The notes: generated by a model not told the origin, from the sequence alone. Shown: positions 15,467 to 24,361, numbered from the stretch's first letter. The stretch is DNA of 30,886 bases from Acidobacteriaceae bacterium (GCA_003165095.1 PLSH01000018.1:4365-35250), one strand, 5' to 3'. Program-made: numbers and translations.

Positions 15467-18136
15467 ATGAAGCGTCGGGTTTTGTCCTATCTTGTCGTGC
15501 TTGCTTCTTGTCTTGCTTTTCCCGTCGGGGCAGGTGCGGCAGGAATTTCTCCTGGTGCTGCGACTAAACCGAGTCCAACCGTAACCGTCACCCCTGAAGA
15601 GACCACGCATCCCTACGCGGAAAACCTGATTGTCACCGCCGCTGTCAAGGATGGCAACGTGTCGCCGTCCGGTAGCGTTGTGCTCTCCAGCGGGCAGTTC
15701 ACCTCTCAGGCGGTGAAGCTGGACTCCGGTTCGGCAACCTTCTATGTGCAGCCCGGATCGCTGGCCAAGGGCTCCGACACGCTCACGGTCACCTTTACTC
15801 CCGACCCCGGCAACTCTGCCACCTACGCCACCGCCACGGGCACGGCGGCCATCACCATCACCTCGCCGGGCAGCAAGAGTGTCGGCGTCAATATCGACAC
15901 GCTGGCCGGCCGCCATCAGATAAGCCCGTACATCTACGGCATCAATTCCACGAACAGAGGCGATATCGCCAATCTGTCGCCAGGGTTCGTCCGCTTTGGC
16001 GGCAATGAGGCCTCCAACTACAACTGGAAGCGCTTTACCTACAATGCCGGCGGCGACTGGTTCTTTGAGGACTTCGGTCTTGGGGATGGCGCGGGCAATC
16101 CTGCCGACTCGGTTGGGTTAACCAAGTTCGTCGTGGACTCCGGCAGTCAAATGCTTACCACCATGCCCACGCTCAGTTGGGTGGCCAAGGAACCCGGCCA
16201 TTGGAGCTATTCCGTCGCGAAGTATGGAAAGCAGTGCAAGGTCAATCCCAACAATCCCGATGGTGGCAACGGCCAGAAGCCGGACTGCAAGACGAAGGTG
16301 AATACCACCCCGTTTACGGATGCGTATTATCCGCTGGTGGATACCGCGAAAGACTGCACCACGGGCAACTGCCTCTATCGCGACGAGTGGGCGAAGGCGC
16401 TGTCGGCCGCGTTTGGCAATGGAACATGCAAGGTTCCCTACGCGCCGTTCACTAGTTGCCACTTCTACGACATGGACAACGAGCCGGAGATGTGGGACGG
16501 CTCGCACAGCGACGTGCATCCCAACCACCCCGGATACACCGAGTTGGCCAATCTCTTTGAGACCGAGGGTCGCGCGCTGAAGAGTTGGGACCCTGCCGCG
16601 GTTCGTCTCGGCCCCATCACCTGCTGCTGGAATTTTTTGTGGACCGCAGGCCCGGTGGGCGACGACAAGAACGCTCATGCCGGAGTCGACTACGTGCCAT
16701 GGTGGCTGAACACGATCTATTGGCTGGACCAGATCAACGGCGCTCGCACCCTCGATGTCTTTGATGTGCATGCCTATGTCGGCCCAAACGTTGACATCTC
16801 CAAGTTCACCAATTCGCAAAAGCGTGCCGCCGCCGGCATGGTCTATCGCACCTATTGGGATCCGCTTTATTACAACAAAGATATCGATGCGGATTGGATC
16901 ACGACAACTCAACCCCGCCGCGGCGTTACCTTCATGATTCCGCGCCTCAAGGCCCTGGTGAACGCCATCTATCCGGATACGCCGCTCTCCTTCTCGGAGT
17001 GGGAGTCGTGGATGGCTCCGCAATCCGAATGGGACTTCTCCACGGCACTGTCTGACGCGGATGCCTTTGGCGTCATGGGCCGCGAGGGGCTCAGCTTTTC
17101 CACGCGCTGGGGCGGCCCGTCGGCGACCGACGATGCCACCCATCAGCCCCATCCCAACTATCAGGCCCTGAAGTTGTATACCACCTATGACGGAGCACGC
17201 CACCAGTTCGGCTCGCTCTCCGTTTCAGACCAGACCACCAGCAATGCCGACCTGTTCACCAGTTACGCGGCGCTCGATGCCACGGGAACGACGATGACCA
17301 TCATGGTGCTGAACAAGGACCCCAACAACACGGTAGATACCACCTTCAACCTGAACGGCTTCCAAGCCACCACCTCTGCCGCGTACACACTGGGCTCAAC
17401 CAACCCCGGCGCGATTGCTCGATCCGCCACGACCGCCTGGAACGCGACGCAGAGTTTTGCTCCCTATAGCGTCACGCTGCTGGTGGTCAGCGGCAGCCAA
17501 CCCTCCAAGCCGGCCTCGGAGTGGTATTTGAATCCCGACGACCTGATGATTCCGGCCTCGGGCACGGGGGTTCTGAAGCCGAAGATCGTCAGCGGTACGG
17601 CCAATGTGACCCTGACCTCGGCGGTCTTCGATGACTTTGAGGGCGCTTCGGCCTGCCTTGGCTCCATCACGGTGACCGACGCCACCATCACCCCAACCAA
17701 GCCGGCCATCCTCACCGTCAGCCCCGGCAGGATTCGCGGCTTCTGCCACTACACTGTCACCGGCAACGATGGCGTCTCCACGCAGACTGAGGGCGGCTGG
17801 ATCGTCGTCGGCAGACCGGCCGCCAGGCTGATCCCGGATGGCAACAACCAGACGGGCCGCGCAGGAATGGCGTTGCCGGAGCCGCTGAGCGTCACTCTCT
17901 ATCCTGGTCAGTCCGGCGGAACCCCGACTGGCGCGGGCATCTTCTTCACCACATCCGCAGGTACGCTCTCCAATGGAACGACCAGCGGGCGCAGCGTCAT
18001 CGTCACCACCAATGCCTCCGGCGTGGCCTCGGTAAAACTGACGCTGCCTGCAAGCAAAGGAACCGTCACTGTTACGGCGCAGGATCAGTTCGCACTTGGC
18101 GGAGCTTCGGTCGCCTTCACTGAGACCGCCAATTGA
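15467..18136 (+). CDS. GH44 family glycoside hydrolase (second copy), secreted
   Basis: Paralogue of the first GH44 enzyme, 889 aa. ATG 15467 has AAGGAG at 15454-15459 with a 7-nt spacer and starts a signal peptide (MKRRVLSYLVVLASCLAF). The LASC at 12-15 could be a very early lipobox, but a signal peptidase I site near AGAAG is also possible. One Big_3-type Ig domain (about 37-135) precedes the GH44 barrel and beta domain (about 138-675), the same unrecognised domain as in copy one (about 680-783), and a Big_1-type domain. Catalytic candidates are Glu 339 (MDNEPEMW) and Glu 511 (SFSEWES). Compared with copy one it lacks two N-terminal Ig domains and about ten residues in the unrecognised domain, and it has more Lys/Arg on the catalytic domain. 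It may attack the same polymer under different conditions or a differently substituted one. Confidence 0.9.
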   Translation: MKRRVLSYLVVLASCLAFPVGAGAAGISPGAATKPSPTVTVTPEETTHPYAENLIVTAAVKDGNVSPSGSVVLSSGQFTSQAVKLDSGSATFYVQPGSLAKGSDTLTVTFTPDPGNSATYATATGTAAITITSPGSKSVGVNIDTLAGRHQISPYIYGINSTNRGDIANLSPGFVRFGGNEASNYNWKRFTYNAGGDWFFEDFGLGDGAGNPADSVGLTKFVVDSGSQMLTTMPTLSWVAKEPGHWSYSVAKYGKQCKVNPNNPDGGNGQKPDCKTKVNTTPFTDAYYPLVDTAKDCTTGNCLYRDEWAKALSAAFGNGTCKVPYAPFTSCHFYDMDNEPEMWDGSHSDVHPNHPGYTELANLFETEGRALKSWDPAAVRLGPITCCWNFLWTAGPVGDDKNAHAGVDYVPWWLNTIYWLDQINGARTLDVFDVHAYVGPNVDISKFTNSQKRAAAGMVYRTYWDPLYYNKDIDADWITTTQPRRGVTFMIPRLKALVNAIYPDTPLSFSEWESWMAPQSEWDFSTALSDADAFGVMGREGLSFSTRWGGPSATDDATHQPHPNYQALKLYTTYDGARHQFGSLSVSDQTTSNADLFTSYAALDATGTTMTIMVLNKDPNNTVDTTFNLNGFQATTSAAYTLGSTNPGAIARSATTAWNATQSFAPYSVTLLVVSGSQPSKPASEWYLNPDDLMIPASGTGVLKPKIVSGTANVTLTSAVFDDFEGASACLGSITVTDATITPTKPAILTVSPGRIRGFCHYTVTGNDGVSTQTEGGWIVVGRPAARLIPDGNNQTGRAGMALPEPLSVTLYPGQSGGTPTGAGIFFTTSAGTLSNGTTSGRSVIVTTNASGVASVKLTLPASKGTVTVTAQDQFALGGASVAFTETAN

Positions 18137-18153
18137 TCCTGCACCGTCCAAAT

Positions 18154-18171
18154 GTCTCTCCACGGAGAGAC
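18154..18171 (+). other. Perfect hairpin between the second GH44 gene and the VWFA gene
   Basis: GTCTCTCC (18154-18161) pairs with GGAGAGAC (18164-18171); with a realistic loop this is a 7-bp stem. It begins 18 nt after the GH44 stop and lies just downstream of an ATG at 18152 that has no ribosome site, which argues for the later ATG 18197 as the start of the next gene. Confidence 0.45.
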
Positions 18172-18196
18172 GAATCCCACACCAGTCCGGGGGACA

Positions 18197-20125
18197 ATGT
18201 TCGATCTCGATTCGCACAAACGGCCGGGACGGAAAGCCGGCGCCGCCGCTCTTGTGGCGCTGGCTACGGCTGGCGCTCTTTTGTCTCAAACGCCAACATC
18301 AACGCAGGACCCCGCACCGGACTCGGGGTTCACCCTGCAACAGACCGTGCGGCGCGTGCGCGTCGATGTCATCGTCACCGACGCCGAGGGACATGCTGTC
18401 CCGCATCTGCAAGCCGATGATTTTCGGGTCTCCGAAGACGGCATCCCGCAATCGATCCGCCAGTTTGAGTGGCATGGCCCGCAGAACATAGAGCCCGCCG
18501 TTCCGACACGCCCCACCTTGCCTCCGCATACGTTCATGAACCTGATGGAGGCGCCGGAACATGGCCCATTGACCGTGCTGCTTTTCGACCTGTTAAACAC
18601 GCCGCTTCAGGACCAGCCTTACGCCCACGCGCAGATGAGCGACTTCCTGAAGAAGAATACCGGCCACCAGACCGCCATCTTTGTGCTGGGCGACCGGCTC
18701 CGACTTCTGCAAGGCTTCACCTCCGACACGGAACTGCTTGAACGGGCGGCGACCGGTAAGGCTACCATGCAGCAGCGCCCGGCGTTGCAGGCCGGTGCTC
18801 CATCGCAGACCGGCTCTCTGTCCAATATCGCTGGGGATGCCATGAGCGTCGCAGATCGGCAGACATCTTCAAATCCAAACGCAACTGCCGCCCAACCGGC
18901 GAAGTCTGGCCCGGCGGCAGCACTACAGCAAATGCAAGATAGGATGGCGCACATGGAGGCGGAAGAGGCCAGCGCGAGGCTGGATCAGCGTGTCGATATC
19001 ACGCTGGACGCTCTCGCGCAGATCGGCCGCTTTCTAGCCGGCGTCACGGGACGTAAGAACCTGATCTGGTATTCAGGTTCCTTCCCCGCCGGAGTTCTGC
19101 CCGATCCCGACCCGCCGCTGAATCGCGATGACGCGATCCGCAACTACAGCGAACAAATGAGGGTTGCAGGCGACCTGCTGAACGCCGCGCAGGTTGCGGT
19201 CTATCCCGTGGATACGCGCGGCCTGCAGACGGACCCCAACTTCAGCGCGTCACAGTCCTCCCCTATCGGGGGTGGGCACCAGGACACCCACTCCTTCGGC
19301 CAGCAACTAGCTGCCGATTTCGCCACCATGGACACCCTGGGCGAACAAACCGGCGGTCGCGCCTTCTATAACACCAACGGGCTTGAACTGGCTCTGGAGA
19401 CGGCTGCGGCGGACGGCTCCTCGTACTATTCGCTGCTTTATGCTCCCACCAACCCCAAATTCGACGGCTCCGTACGACACATCAAGGTCCAACTCGAACA
19501 CAACCGCTACCAGCTTGCCTACCGCAGAAGCTATTTTGCCGACGATCCTGACGAAGTAGTCCACCCGCAAACCGATGAGGAGGAGGCTGACAACTTGGCC
19601 CGCGCATCGATCGGCGCCGCTTCGCAGTTTGGCGCGCCACCGTCGCACCAACTCATCTTCGCTGCCCAGGTGGATGCGGTCGGAATGCCTGTCCTCGCCA
19701 CAAAACTCCAGATGGACACGCTAACCCCATATGGCGAGCAAGCGGCCAAGGCAGCCCCCCGCAAGTTCGTCCCACAGTCGACCCCGGTAAAGATGCAAAA
19801 ATATGCGATCCAGTATGCGGTGCTCGCCAGCCAACTGGACCTTCCCGCCTCTGCAAACGGCAACTACCATCTGCGCCTGTCCATCGCGACACTGGCCTTC
19901 AACGCGGACGGCGAGGCTCTATACGGCAGCAACTCACGAATCGCGGATGTCATTCGACCCTCGGACATCGCGAAAGTCATGGAAAACGGCTACCCGGTCC
20001 TGCAGGTCTTCCTTGCGCCTGTTGACACTGCTGTTCTGCGCCTCGTAGTCCGCGATGAGCACAACGGACGAATCGGCTCGATGGAGGTTCGGTTGCCATT
20101 GCCGCCGACGCGGAGTCGCATGTAG
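18197..20125 (+). CDS. VWFA-related domain protein (acidobacterial type), exported
   Basis: Member of the acidobacterial VWFA-related family, 642 aa, function unknown. ATG 18197 follows a GGGGGA stretch, although spacing is short, and the protein starts with an Arg/Lys-rich segment and a hydrophobic signal (AAALVALATAGALL). ATG 18152 in the same frame is possible but has no ribosome site. Family features are the opening beta domain VDVIVTDAEGH...DDFRVSEDG, the Rossmann-like core starting TVLLFDLLNT with a degenerate metal site (D-L-L-N-T), GRKNLIWYSGSFPAG, the TLGEQTGGRAFYNTN segment, and YYSLLYAPTNPKFDG followed by a beta domain. Such proteins are numerous in Terriglobia and often lie beside TonB receptors and glycosidases. 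An adhesion or protein-complex role is only inferred. Confidence 0.87.
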   Translation: MFDLDSHKRPGRKAGAAALVALATAGALLSQTPTSTQDPAPDSGFTLQQTVRRVRVDVIVTDAEGHAVPHLQADDFRVSEDGIPQSIRQFEWHGPQNIEPAVPTRPTLPPHTFMNLMEAPEHGPLTVLLFDLLNTPLQDQPYAHAQMSDFLKKNTGHQTAIFVLGDRLRLLQGFTSDTELLERAATGKATMQQRPALQAGAPSQTGSLSNIAGDAMSVADRQTSSNPNATAAQPAKSGPAAALQQMQDRMAHMEAEEASARLDQRVDITLDALAQIGRFLAGVTGRKNLIWYSGSFPAGVLPDPDPPLNRDDAIRNYSEQMRVAGDLLNAAQVAVYPVDTRGLQTDPNFSASQSSPIGGGHQDTHSFGQQLAADFATMDTLGEQTGGRAFYNTNGLELALETAAADGSSYYSLLYAPTNPKFDGSVRHIKVQLEHNRYQLAYRRSYFADDPDEVVHPQTDEEEADNLARASIGAASQFGAPPSHQLIFAAQVDAVGMPVLATKLQMDTLTPYGEQAAKAAPRKFVPQSTPVKMQKYAIQYAVLASQLDLPASANGNYHLRLSIATLAFNADGEALYGSNSRIADVIRPSDIAKVMENGYPVLQVFLAPVDTAVLRLVVRDEHNGRIGSMEVRLPLPPTRSRM

Positions 20126-20181
20126 ACGCCGCCCCCGATTATTTATGGCAGAAAATCTCGGCGGTCTTGCGTTGAGCATTC

Positions 20182-20205
20182 AGAGGCCAGAAACGCTGGG
20201 CCTCT
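20182..20205 (+). other. Imperfect hairpin downstream of the VWFA gene
   Basis: AGAGGCC at 20182-20188 pairs with GGCCTCT at 20199-20205; the stem can be extended by CAG/CTG with one bulged G. No T-run follows directly. It lies in the 234-nt gap before the SGNH gene, where I see no gene. Confidence 0.3.
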
Positions 20206-20359
20206 CAAGAGGAACAGGATTTTTCGGCGAACGGACGGAAGCAATGCTAGTACCGGACCCAGACATGCAAGAGGTGAGGCAGGTCGGCCAGCGTACAGTT
20301 ACTATCGGTTTTCCCCTCGCCATGTGGATTCGTAGTAGAACCGAAAATGGAGTGATCGC

Positions 20360-21880
20360 ATGACTCGGATATTTCGCAACCCTTCCTTCAAATCGCTCAT
20401 CATGCGGTCTATTCTTGTCCTTACCGCAGCTCTTGCTGCTGCCTGCTCCTCTTGGGCGACACCGGAAAGCACCGCCCAAAATCCGGCGATCGTTTCCTCT
20501 CCACAGAGCGAATCTTGGTGGCTTGACCGCCACAACGCCGTGCTTGCGGCCGTGAAGGCTCATCCCGACACGCAACTGCTGATGATCGGTGACTCCATCA
20601 CCAATAATTACGACAAGTCGATGCCGCCAGACCAGGATTTCCAGCCCATTTGGGAGCAGTTCTATGCACCACGCAAAGCCCTCAACGTAGGCTTCAGTGG
20701 AGACACGACCGGGCAGGTGCTGTGGCGTCTCGATCACGGCGAGGTTGAGGGGCTGCATCCCAAGGTCGCGGTCGTTCTCATCGGCACCAACAACACGGGC
20801 TCAGCCAACCAGACAGCGGAGCAAACCGAGGGCGGCATCGATGCCGTCGTCGGCGATCTTGAGCAGAGGCTGCCGCAGACTCACATTTTGTTACTCGGCC
20901 TGCTCCCGAGCGGCATCTCCGCAGACAAAACGGCCCGCGATGAGGAGGTCAACCGGCATCTGGCCGCTTGCTATTCTGAGGACCCACGCGTCTCCTATCT
21001 CGACATTGGCACTATCTACCTTTCAAACAATCTGCTGAACGCCGATCTCTTCTACGATCCGCGCATGCCGTACCGCGGCAAACCCCTGCATCCTGACACG
21101 TTTGGCCAGCGCAGGATGGCCGAGGCAATTGAGCCTACGCTGGCAAAGCTGATGAATGAGCCGCCGCGCGAGCCGCTCGCCTCCATGAACGGATTCAACA
21201 CCGCCGTGATCCCTGTGCCTCAGATAGAGCAAGACTCGTACGACTGGTTTGCGCGCCATCATGCAGAATTGGAACTCGCGAGAAAGCTACAGCCTCAGGT
21301 AGTTCTCATCGGGGACTCGATTACGCATTTCTGGGGCGGCCAGCCATTAGCCGGTCGTATGAATGGTCCTGCGGCGTGGCAGAAGCTCTTCGGGGATACG
21401 CCTGTGCTTAATCTCGGTTTCGGCTGGGATCGAACCCAGAATGTCCTCTGGCGGTTGCGCCAGGGTGAGTTTGATGGACTTGCACCCCGCTGGATCGTGC
21501 TCAACATCGGCACCAACAACCTGACCGGTACGGACCATGCGCGCGCCAATACTCCCGAGGAGATTGACGCGGCCATCGCGGTCATCTGCGCCGAGTTGCA
21601 TCGGCGCTCTCCACAAAGCCACATCGTGCTCATGGCCATCTTCCCACGTGGCCCTCATGCCGACGACTATTTGCGCGCACCCATCCGCGCGGCCAATAAA
21701 CTGCTGGCCAAGCGCTTCGCAATGGACTCAGCCGTCACCTATCTCGACATTGGCTCGCAGTTCCTTGAACCCGATGGAACGCTGCCTTCCGCTCTCATGC
21801 CGGACGGCACACACCCCAGTGAAGCCGGATACCGGATATGGGCAGAAGCTTTGCAAAAGGCAACGGGCATTGGACGCTGA
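20360..21880 (+). CDS. Tandem SGNH/GDSL hydrolase, probably exported esterase
   Basis: Two consecutive SGNH hydrolase domains of the PAF-acetylhydrolase-like type in a 506-aa protein. ATG 20360 has GGAG at 20349-20352 with 7-nt spacing. The N terminus is a signal peptide with a lipobox-like AAAC, so lipid anchoring is possible. Domain 1 (about 55-260) has block I GDSI with Ser 79, block II GFSGDT and block III IGTNN, but block V reads KPLH, so Lys 241 replaces the catalytic Asp expected three residues before His 244. Domain 2 (about 290-500) is complete: GDSI with Ser 320, GFGWDRT, IGTNN, and DGTH with Asp 482 and His 485. Such enzymes often remove O-acetyl groups from hemicellulose, which would fit the neighbouring glycosidases. 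The first domain may be inactive and used for binding. Confidence 0.88.
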   Translation: MTRIFRNPSFKSLIMRSILVLTAALAAACSSWATPESTAQNPAIVSSPQSESWWLDRHNAVLAAVKAHPDTQLLMIGDSITNNYDKSMPPDQDFQPIWEQFYAPRKALNVGFSGDTTGQVLWRLDHGEVEGLHPKVAVVLIGTNNTGSANQTAEQTEGGIDAVVGDLEQRLPQTHILLLGLLPSGISADKTARDEEVNRHLAACYSEDPRVSYLDIGTIYLSNNLLNADLFYDPRMPYRGKPLHPDTFGQRRMAEAIEPTLAKLMNEPPREPLASMNGFNTAVIPVPQIEQDSYDWFARHHAELELARKLQPQVVLIGDSITHFWGGQPLAGRMNGPAAWQKLFGDTPVLNLGFGWDRTQNVLWRLRQGEFDGLAPRWIVLNIGTNNLTGTDHARANTPEEIDAAIAVICAELHRRSPQSHIVLMAIFPRGPHADDYLRAPIRAANKLLAKRFAMDSAVTYLDIGSQFLEPDGTLPSALMPDGTHPSEAGYRIWAEALQKATGIGR

Positions 21881-22141
21881 TTGGATACTGTGAGCGCGAG
21901 CGCAGGAGCTTCTGCAAGCGCAGCAGGTTGTTTGCGATACATGAATCGGCTGAACAGGCGAACGAAACCGAGATGAGATAGACGGAGAGTTTTCATTGAC
22001 CGCCTGGGGGAAACTTTGCGCCAAGTGCGATCAGTCGATTTGCATATTGGGCGTATTCACAGGAGGAATTGCGACTATTCGATCCTGCCCTCCGCAACCA
22101 ATTGAGTCAACAGCTTATGGGTCGTTTCCTATCGCTCCTCT
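21881..22141 (+). other. Intergenic stretch, boundary between the glycosidase locus and the accessory island
   Basis: I see no convincing gene here. A strong AGGAGG at 22061-22066 is followed after only 2 nt by a TTG that opens the frame used by the end of the next gene, but codons between about 22120 and 22260 in that frame do not look coding. Confidence 0.4.
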
Positions 22142-22659
22142 GTGGCTGGTTGCACCCTCGGTCCCATCTTCATGCACAACCTCGACGACATTCCTCTCCC
22201 CCGGCGAGAAGACCGCGCCAAAGTCAAACGTCTTGGCCAGCACACCACCGATATCTGTCTTTTGATCACTGGGACTTCTCGGACGCTGAAGACGATAGCG
22301 AACTGCGGATTGTGCTCGACCCGCTCAACCTCCCGCGGCAACTCGCCGACGAAGCTGCTGGCGCTGACCGAATGTCTGTGTTAAACGTCACTGGCCGTGA
22401 GCCTTTAAAACTGGTGTTTCGTTCGGTCCCAGCCCCGGCTGAGGTGCCAGCTTCGAAACATTGGAGGATCCAACTTCTGGCCGTAGGCGGCGAAGGAGCC
22501 ACTGTCGCATGGGAGAGCAATAGTTATGCACTGCGGTACGACGCGCTTCGCCGATATCTGACCAGCGAAGAAGAGCGCAGCGCATCTCAATTGGCGTTGC
22601 TAATGCTTGCTGGCCACAGAAGTGTGAATGCACCATGGGCTGCCGAGTTTATTCTCTGA
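22142..22659 (+). pseudogene. Frame-disrupted hypothetical gene
   Basis: Two reading frames look coding in succession. Frame 2 from GTG 22142 (or ATG 22172) reads HNLDDIPLPRREDRAKVKRL and on to TTDICLL. From about 22262 the coding character moves to frame 1 (DHWDFSDAEDDSELRIVLDP) and continues to TGA 22657-22659. The switch falls on the T-run 22260-22263 and would be repaired by one extra T. Joined, the product is about 170 aa, acidic, without a signal peptide or membrane segment; I do not recognise a family. Alternatively the frame-1 ORF from TTG 22069 is a real 196-aa protein with an odd basic N terminus. The next gene starts 10 nt later, so the two form a pair. Confidence 0.45.
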
Positions 22660-22669
22660 AGGCGCGGAA

Positions 22670-23551
22670 ATGATTGCCTCTACCGACTGCGATTCACGCC
22701 AATACCGATTCGGGTTCCAAATCCGAGATGCGTCCGACTTTCCGAATGACTTTCCGCTTCCGATACCGCCAGATGGTTGGCTTTCGGCGATCTTCATTCC
22801 CGGAGACACGGAAGCGCTCTGGAATACGCCCGAATATCCGCCGCGCATCTACATCCTTACTCGCGATGCTCTGATGATCTACACGCATCCTGCTAGGAAC
22901 CTTAAGCCCTTTGTGGCGCCACTTGAACAGCTGATCGAGGTGGGAACGAAGAAGGCACTCCTATATGGGCTCCTTGAACTGTCCGCTGGCAGCGAGATCC
23001 AGTGCTTTCGCTACAACACACTTCACCAAAAGCATCTCAGCAACTTTCTTTGCGCAATGCGAGCAATATGGCTGCCGAAGCATGCAACGGGCTTTCCAGT
23101 TCTTTCTCTCTCCACTCCGTCACAAGGCATGACGTTTCGGTGTTGGTATGCACTGAAGGCCGAACTTGATTCCGATGAGGCACTGCTTGGAGTCTGCTGC
23201 CGTCCCGCAATCCATCGAAAGAAGAAAGGATGGTTTAACGGTCCGCCTAATGCCCTGCCCGCCGTTGCCATGGCAGTCACGGATCGTCGATTGATCTCGG
23301 TCTCGACCGGCGTCGCGGAGACGGACGAACTTTACGGAATCACGGTTCGGTGTGCGCCCATCTTCAAACTGAGCGCGGTCGCCCTTAGTGACTTCGGCGA
23401 CGAATTGATGCTCTCTCTGAAGCTAAAGAGAGGGCTAGAGTGGAAGACTCTCTTTGAACGTGGTCAGAGTGCATCGACGGCGCAATACTGCGAACTTCTG
23501 GAACGAGTGGACCTGGCGTTGCCAAAGTTCGGAGCCAATGTCTCACGGTAG
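22670..23551 (+). CDS. Hypothetical protein with two PH-like halves
   Basis: A 293-aa cytoplasmic-looking protein that I cannot assign to a named family. ATG 22670 is preferred because GAAGG at 22658-22662 lies 7 nt upstream; an in-frame ATG at 22628 overlaps the previous gene. Two segments resemble bacterial PH-like folds, with several beta strands ending in a helix: about 60-140 (RIYILTRDALMIY ... LHQKHLSNFLCAM) and about 190-285 (MAVTDRRLISVS ... YCELLERVDLAL). The pattern 'TDRRLI' followed by strands and a final amphipathic helix is typical of bacterial PH domains, which often bind membranes or partner proteins. The similarity is judged by eye. It forms a pair with the disrupted gene upstream and is convergent, 34 nt apart, with the P-loop ATPase gene. 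Confidence 0.7.
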   Translation: MIASTDCDSRQYRFGFQIRDASDFPNDFPLPIPPDGWLSAIFIPGDTEALWNTPEYPPRIYILTRDALMIYTHPARNLKPFVAPLEQLIEVGTKKALLYGLLELSAGSEIQCFRYNTLHQKHLSNFLCAMRAIWLPKHATGFPVLSLSTPSQGMTFRCWYALKAELDSDEALLGVCCRPAIHRKKKGWFNGPPNALPAVAMAVTDRRLISVSTGVAETDELYGITVRCAPIFKLSAVALSDFGDELMLSLKLKRGLEWKTLFERGQSASTAQYCELLERVDLALPKFGANVSR

Positions 23552-23585
23552 AAAGCGCCGGTCCGAGTTTCAACGACTTTCTCAG

Positions 23586-24332
23586 CTATCTGCGGCCCAT
23601 GCGATAGTCCACATACAGAATGTGAGATTTGATCTGGTCGCCTGCTCTGTATTGTGGGAGTTGCGCCATTTTTAGCATGTGGAGAATCGCGCCTGGGTTG
23701 CCATCGCTCCACTCCACAAGCGATGGCAGCACCGTCTCCAAATTGGAAGCCCAAAGTTCGGTTCTTTCGGCTTCGCGTAGCGCGAATTCCAAAGCGATCT
23801 GTGTCGGAAAGTTCTTCACTTCCAATCGTTCCGCCTTGTTCGCGCAGAGAGGGCGCAGCGCACCAATATCCTCCATGTGTGGAGATCGCGACGCAAAGAT
23901 CACCGGCGTACGCCCGTAGTAATGCAGATCCTTGATCATGCCAGTCACAACGCGGGAGGGAGCATCCAGATGATCGAGAACCATTAGAAAGGGACGGGTA
24001 TCAAGCGCCCGGTGGACGATGCCCTTCAGCGAGGATGTGGAGAGAGCCGCGATGTCTTCAGGAAGTTTAACTTTGCCGTCCGCGGAATGCAGCGCTTGTA
24101 GCAGTGTCGTGATAAATTCACGCGGCGATCTCATTTGCGGGATGTAGACCGCCAGCGGTTGGCTACCAACGAAAGTCTGAAGGAGGCGAGATTTACCCAC
24201 TCCCTCAGAGCCATGCACGAGTAAGGATTTGCGAATTCTGGCCTGATTCCGAAGGCGCCCCAACTCCTCTTCGCGCTCGACAGTATTCAGATATTCAGGT
24301 GTCGGAGCGCGTTGGACAGGAGATGAAGGCAT
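23586..24332 (-). CDS. P-loop ATPase, AAA/STAND-like, next to the recombinase
   Basis: ATP-binding protein of 248 aa. ATG 24332 lies 30 nt after the recombinase stop; the frame is open upstream to an ATG at 24410 overlapping the recombinase gene, but that start has no ribosome site. Visible motifs are Walker A GSEGVGKS at 41-48, Walker B FLMVLDHLD at about 115-123, and a sensor-like strand VIFASRSP. The N-terminal TVEREEELGRLRN is typical of AAA_16/STAND-like ATPases that start with a short linker helix. The C-terminal part is helical and ends with basic residues. Small ATPases of this kind accompany transposases and recombinases (compare TniB or IstB helper roles), but they also occur as signalling NTPases; its real function here is unknown. 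Confidence 0.8.
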   Translation of the reverse strand: MPSSPVQRAPTPEYLNTVEREEELGRLRNQARIRKSLLVHGSEGVGKSRLLQTFVGSQPLAVYIPQMRSPREFITTLLQALHSADGKVKLPEDIAALSTSSLKGIVHRALDTRPFLMVLDHLDAPSRVVTGMIKDLHYYGRTPVIFASRSPHMEDIGALRPLCANKAERLEVKNFPTQIALEFALREAERTELWASNLETVLPSLVEWSDGNPGAILHMLKMAQLPQYRAGDQIKSHILYVDYRMGRR

Positions 24333-24361
24333 CGCTGTTGGATCTCTTTCTCTGAACGCAC

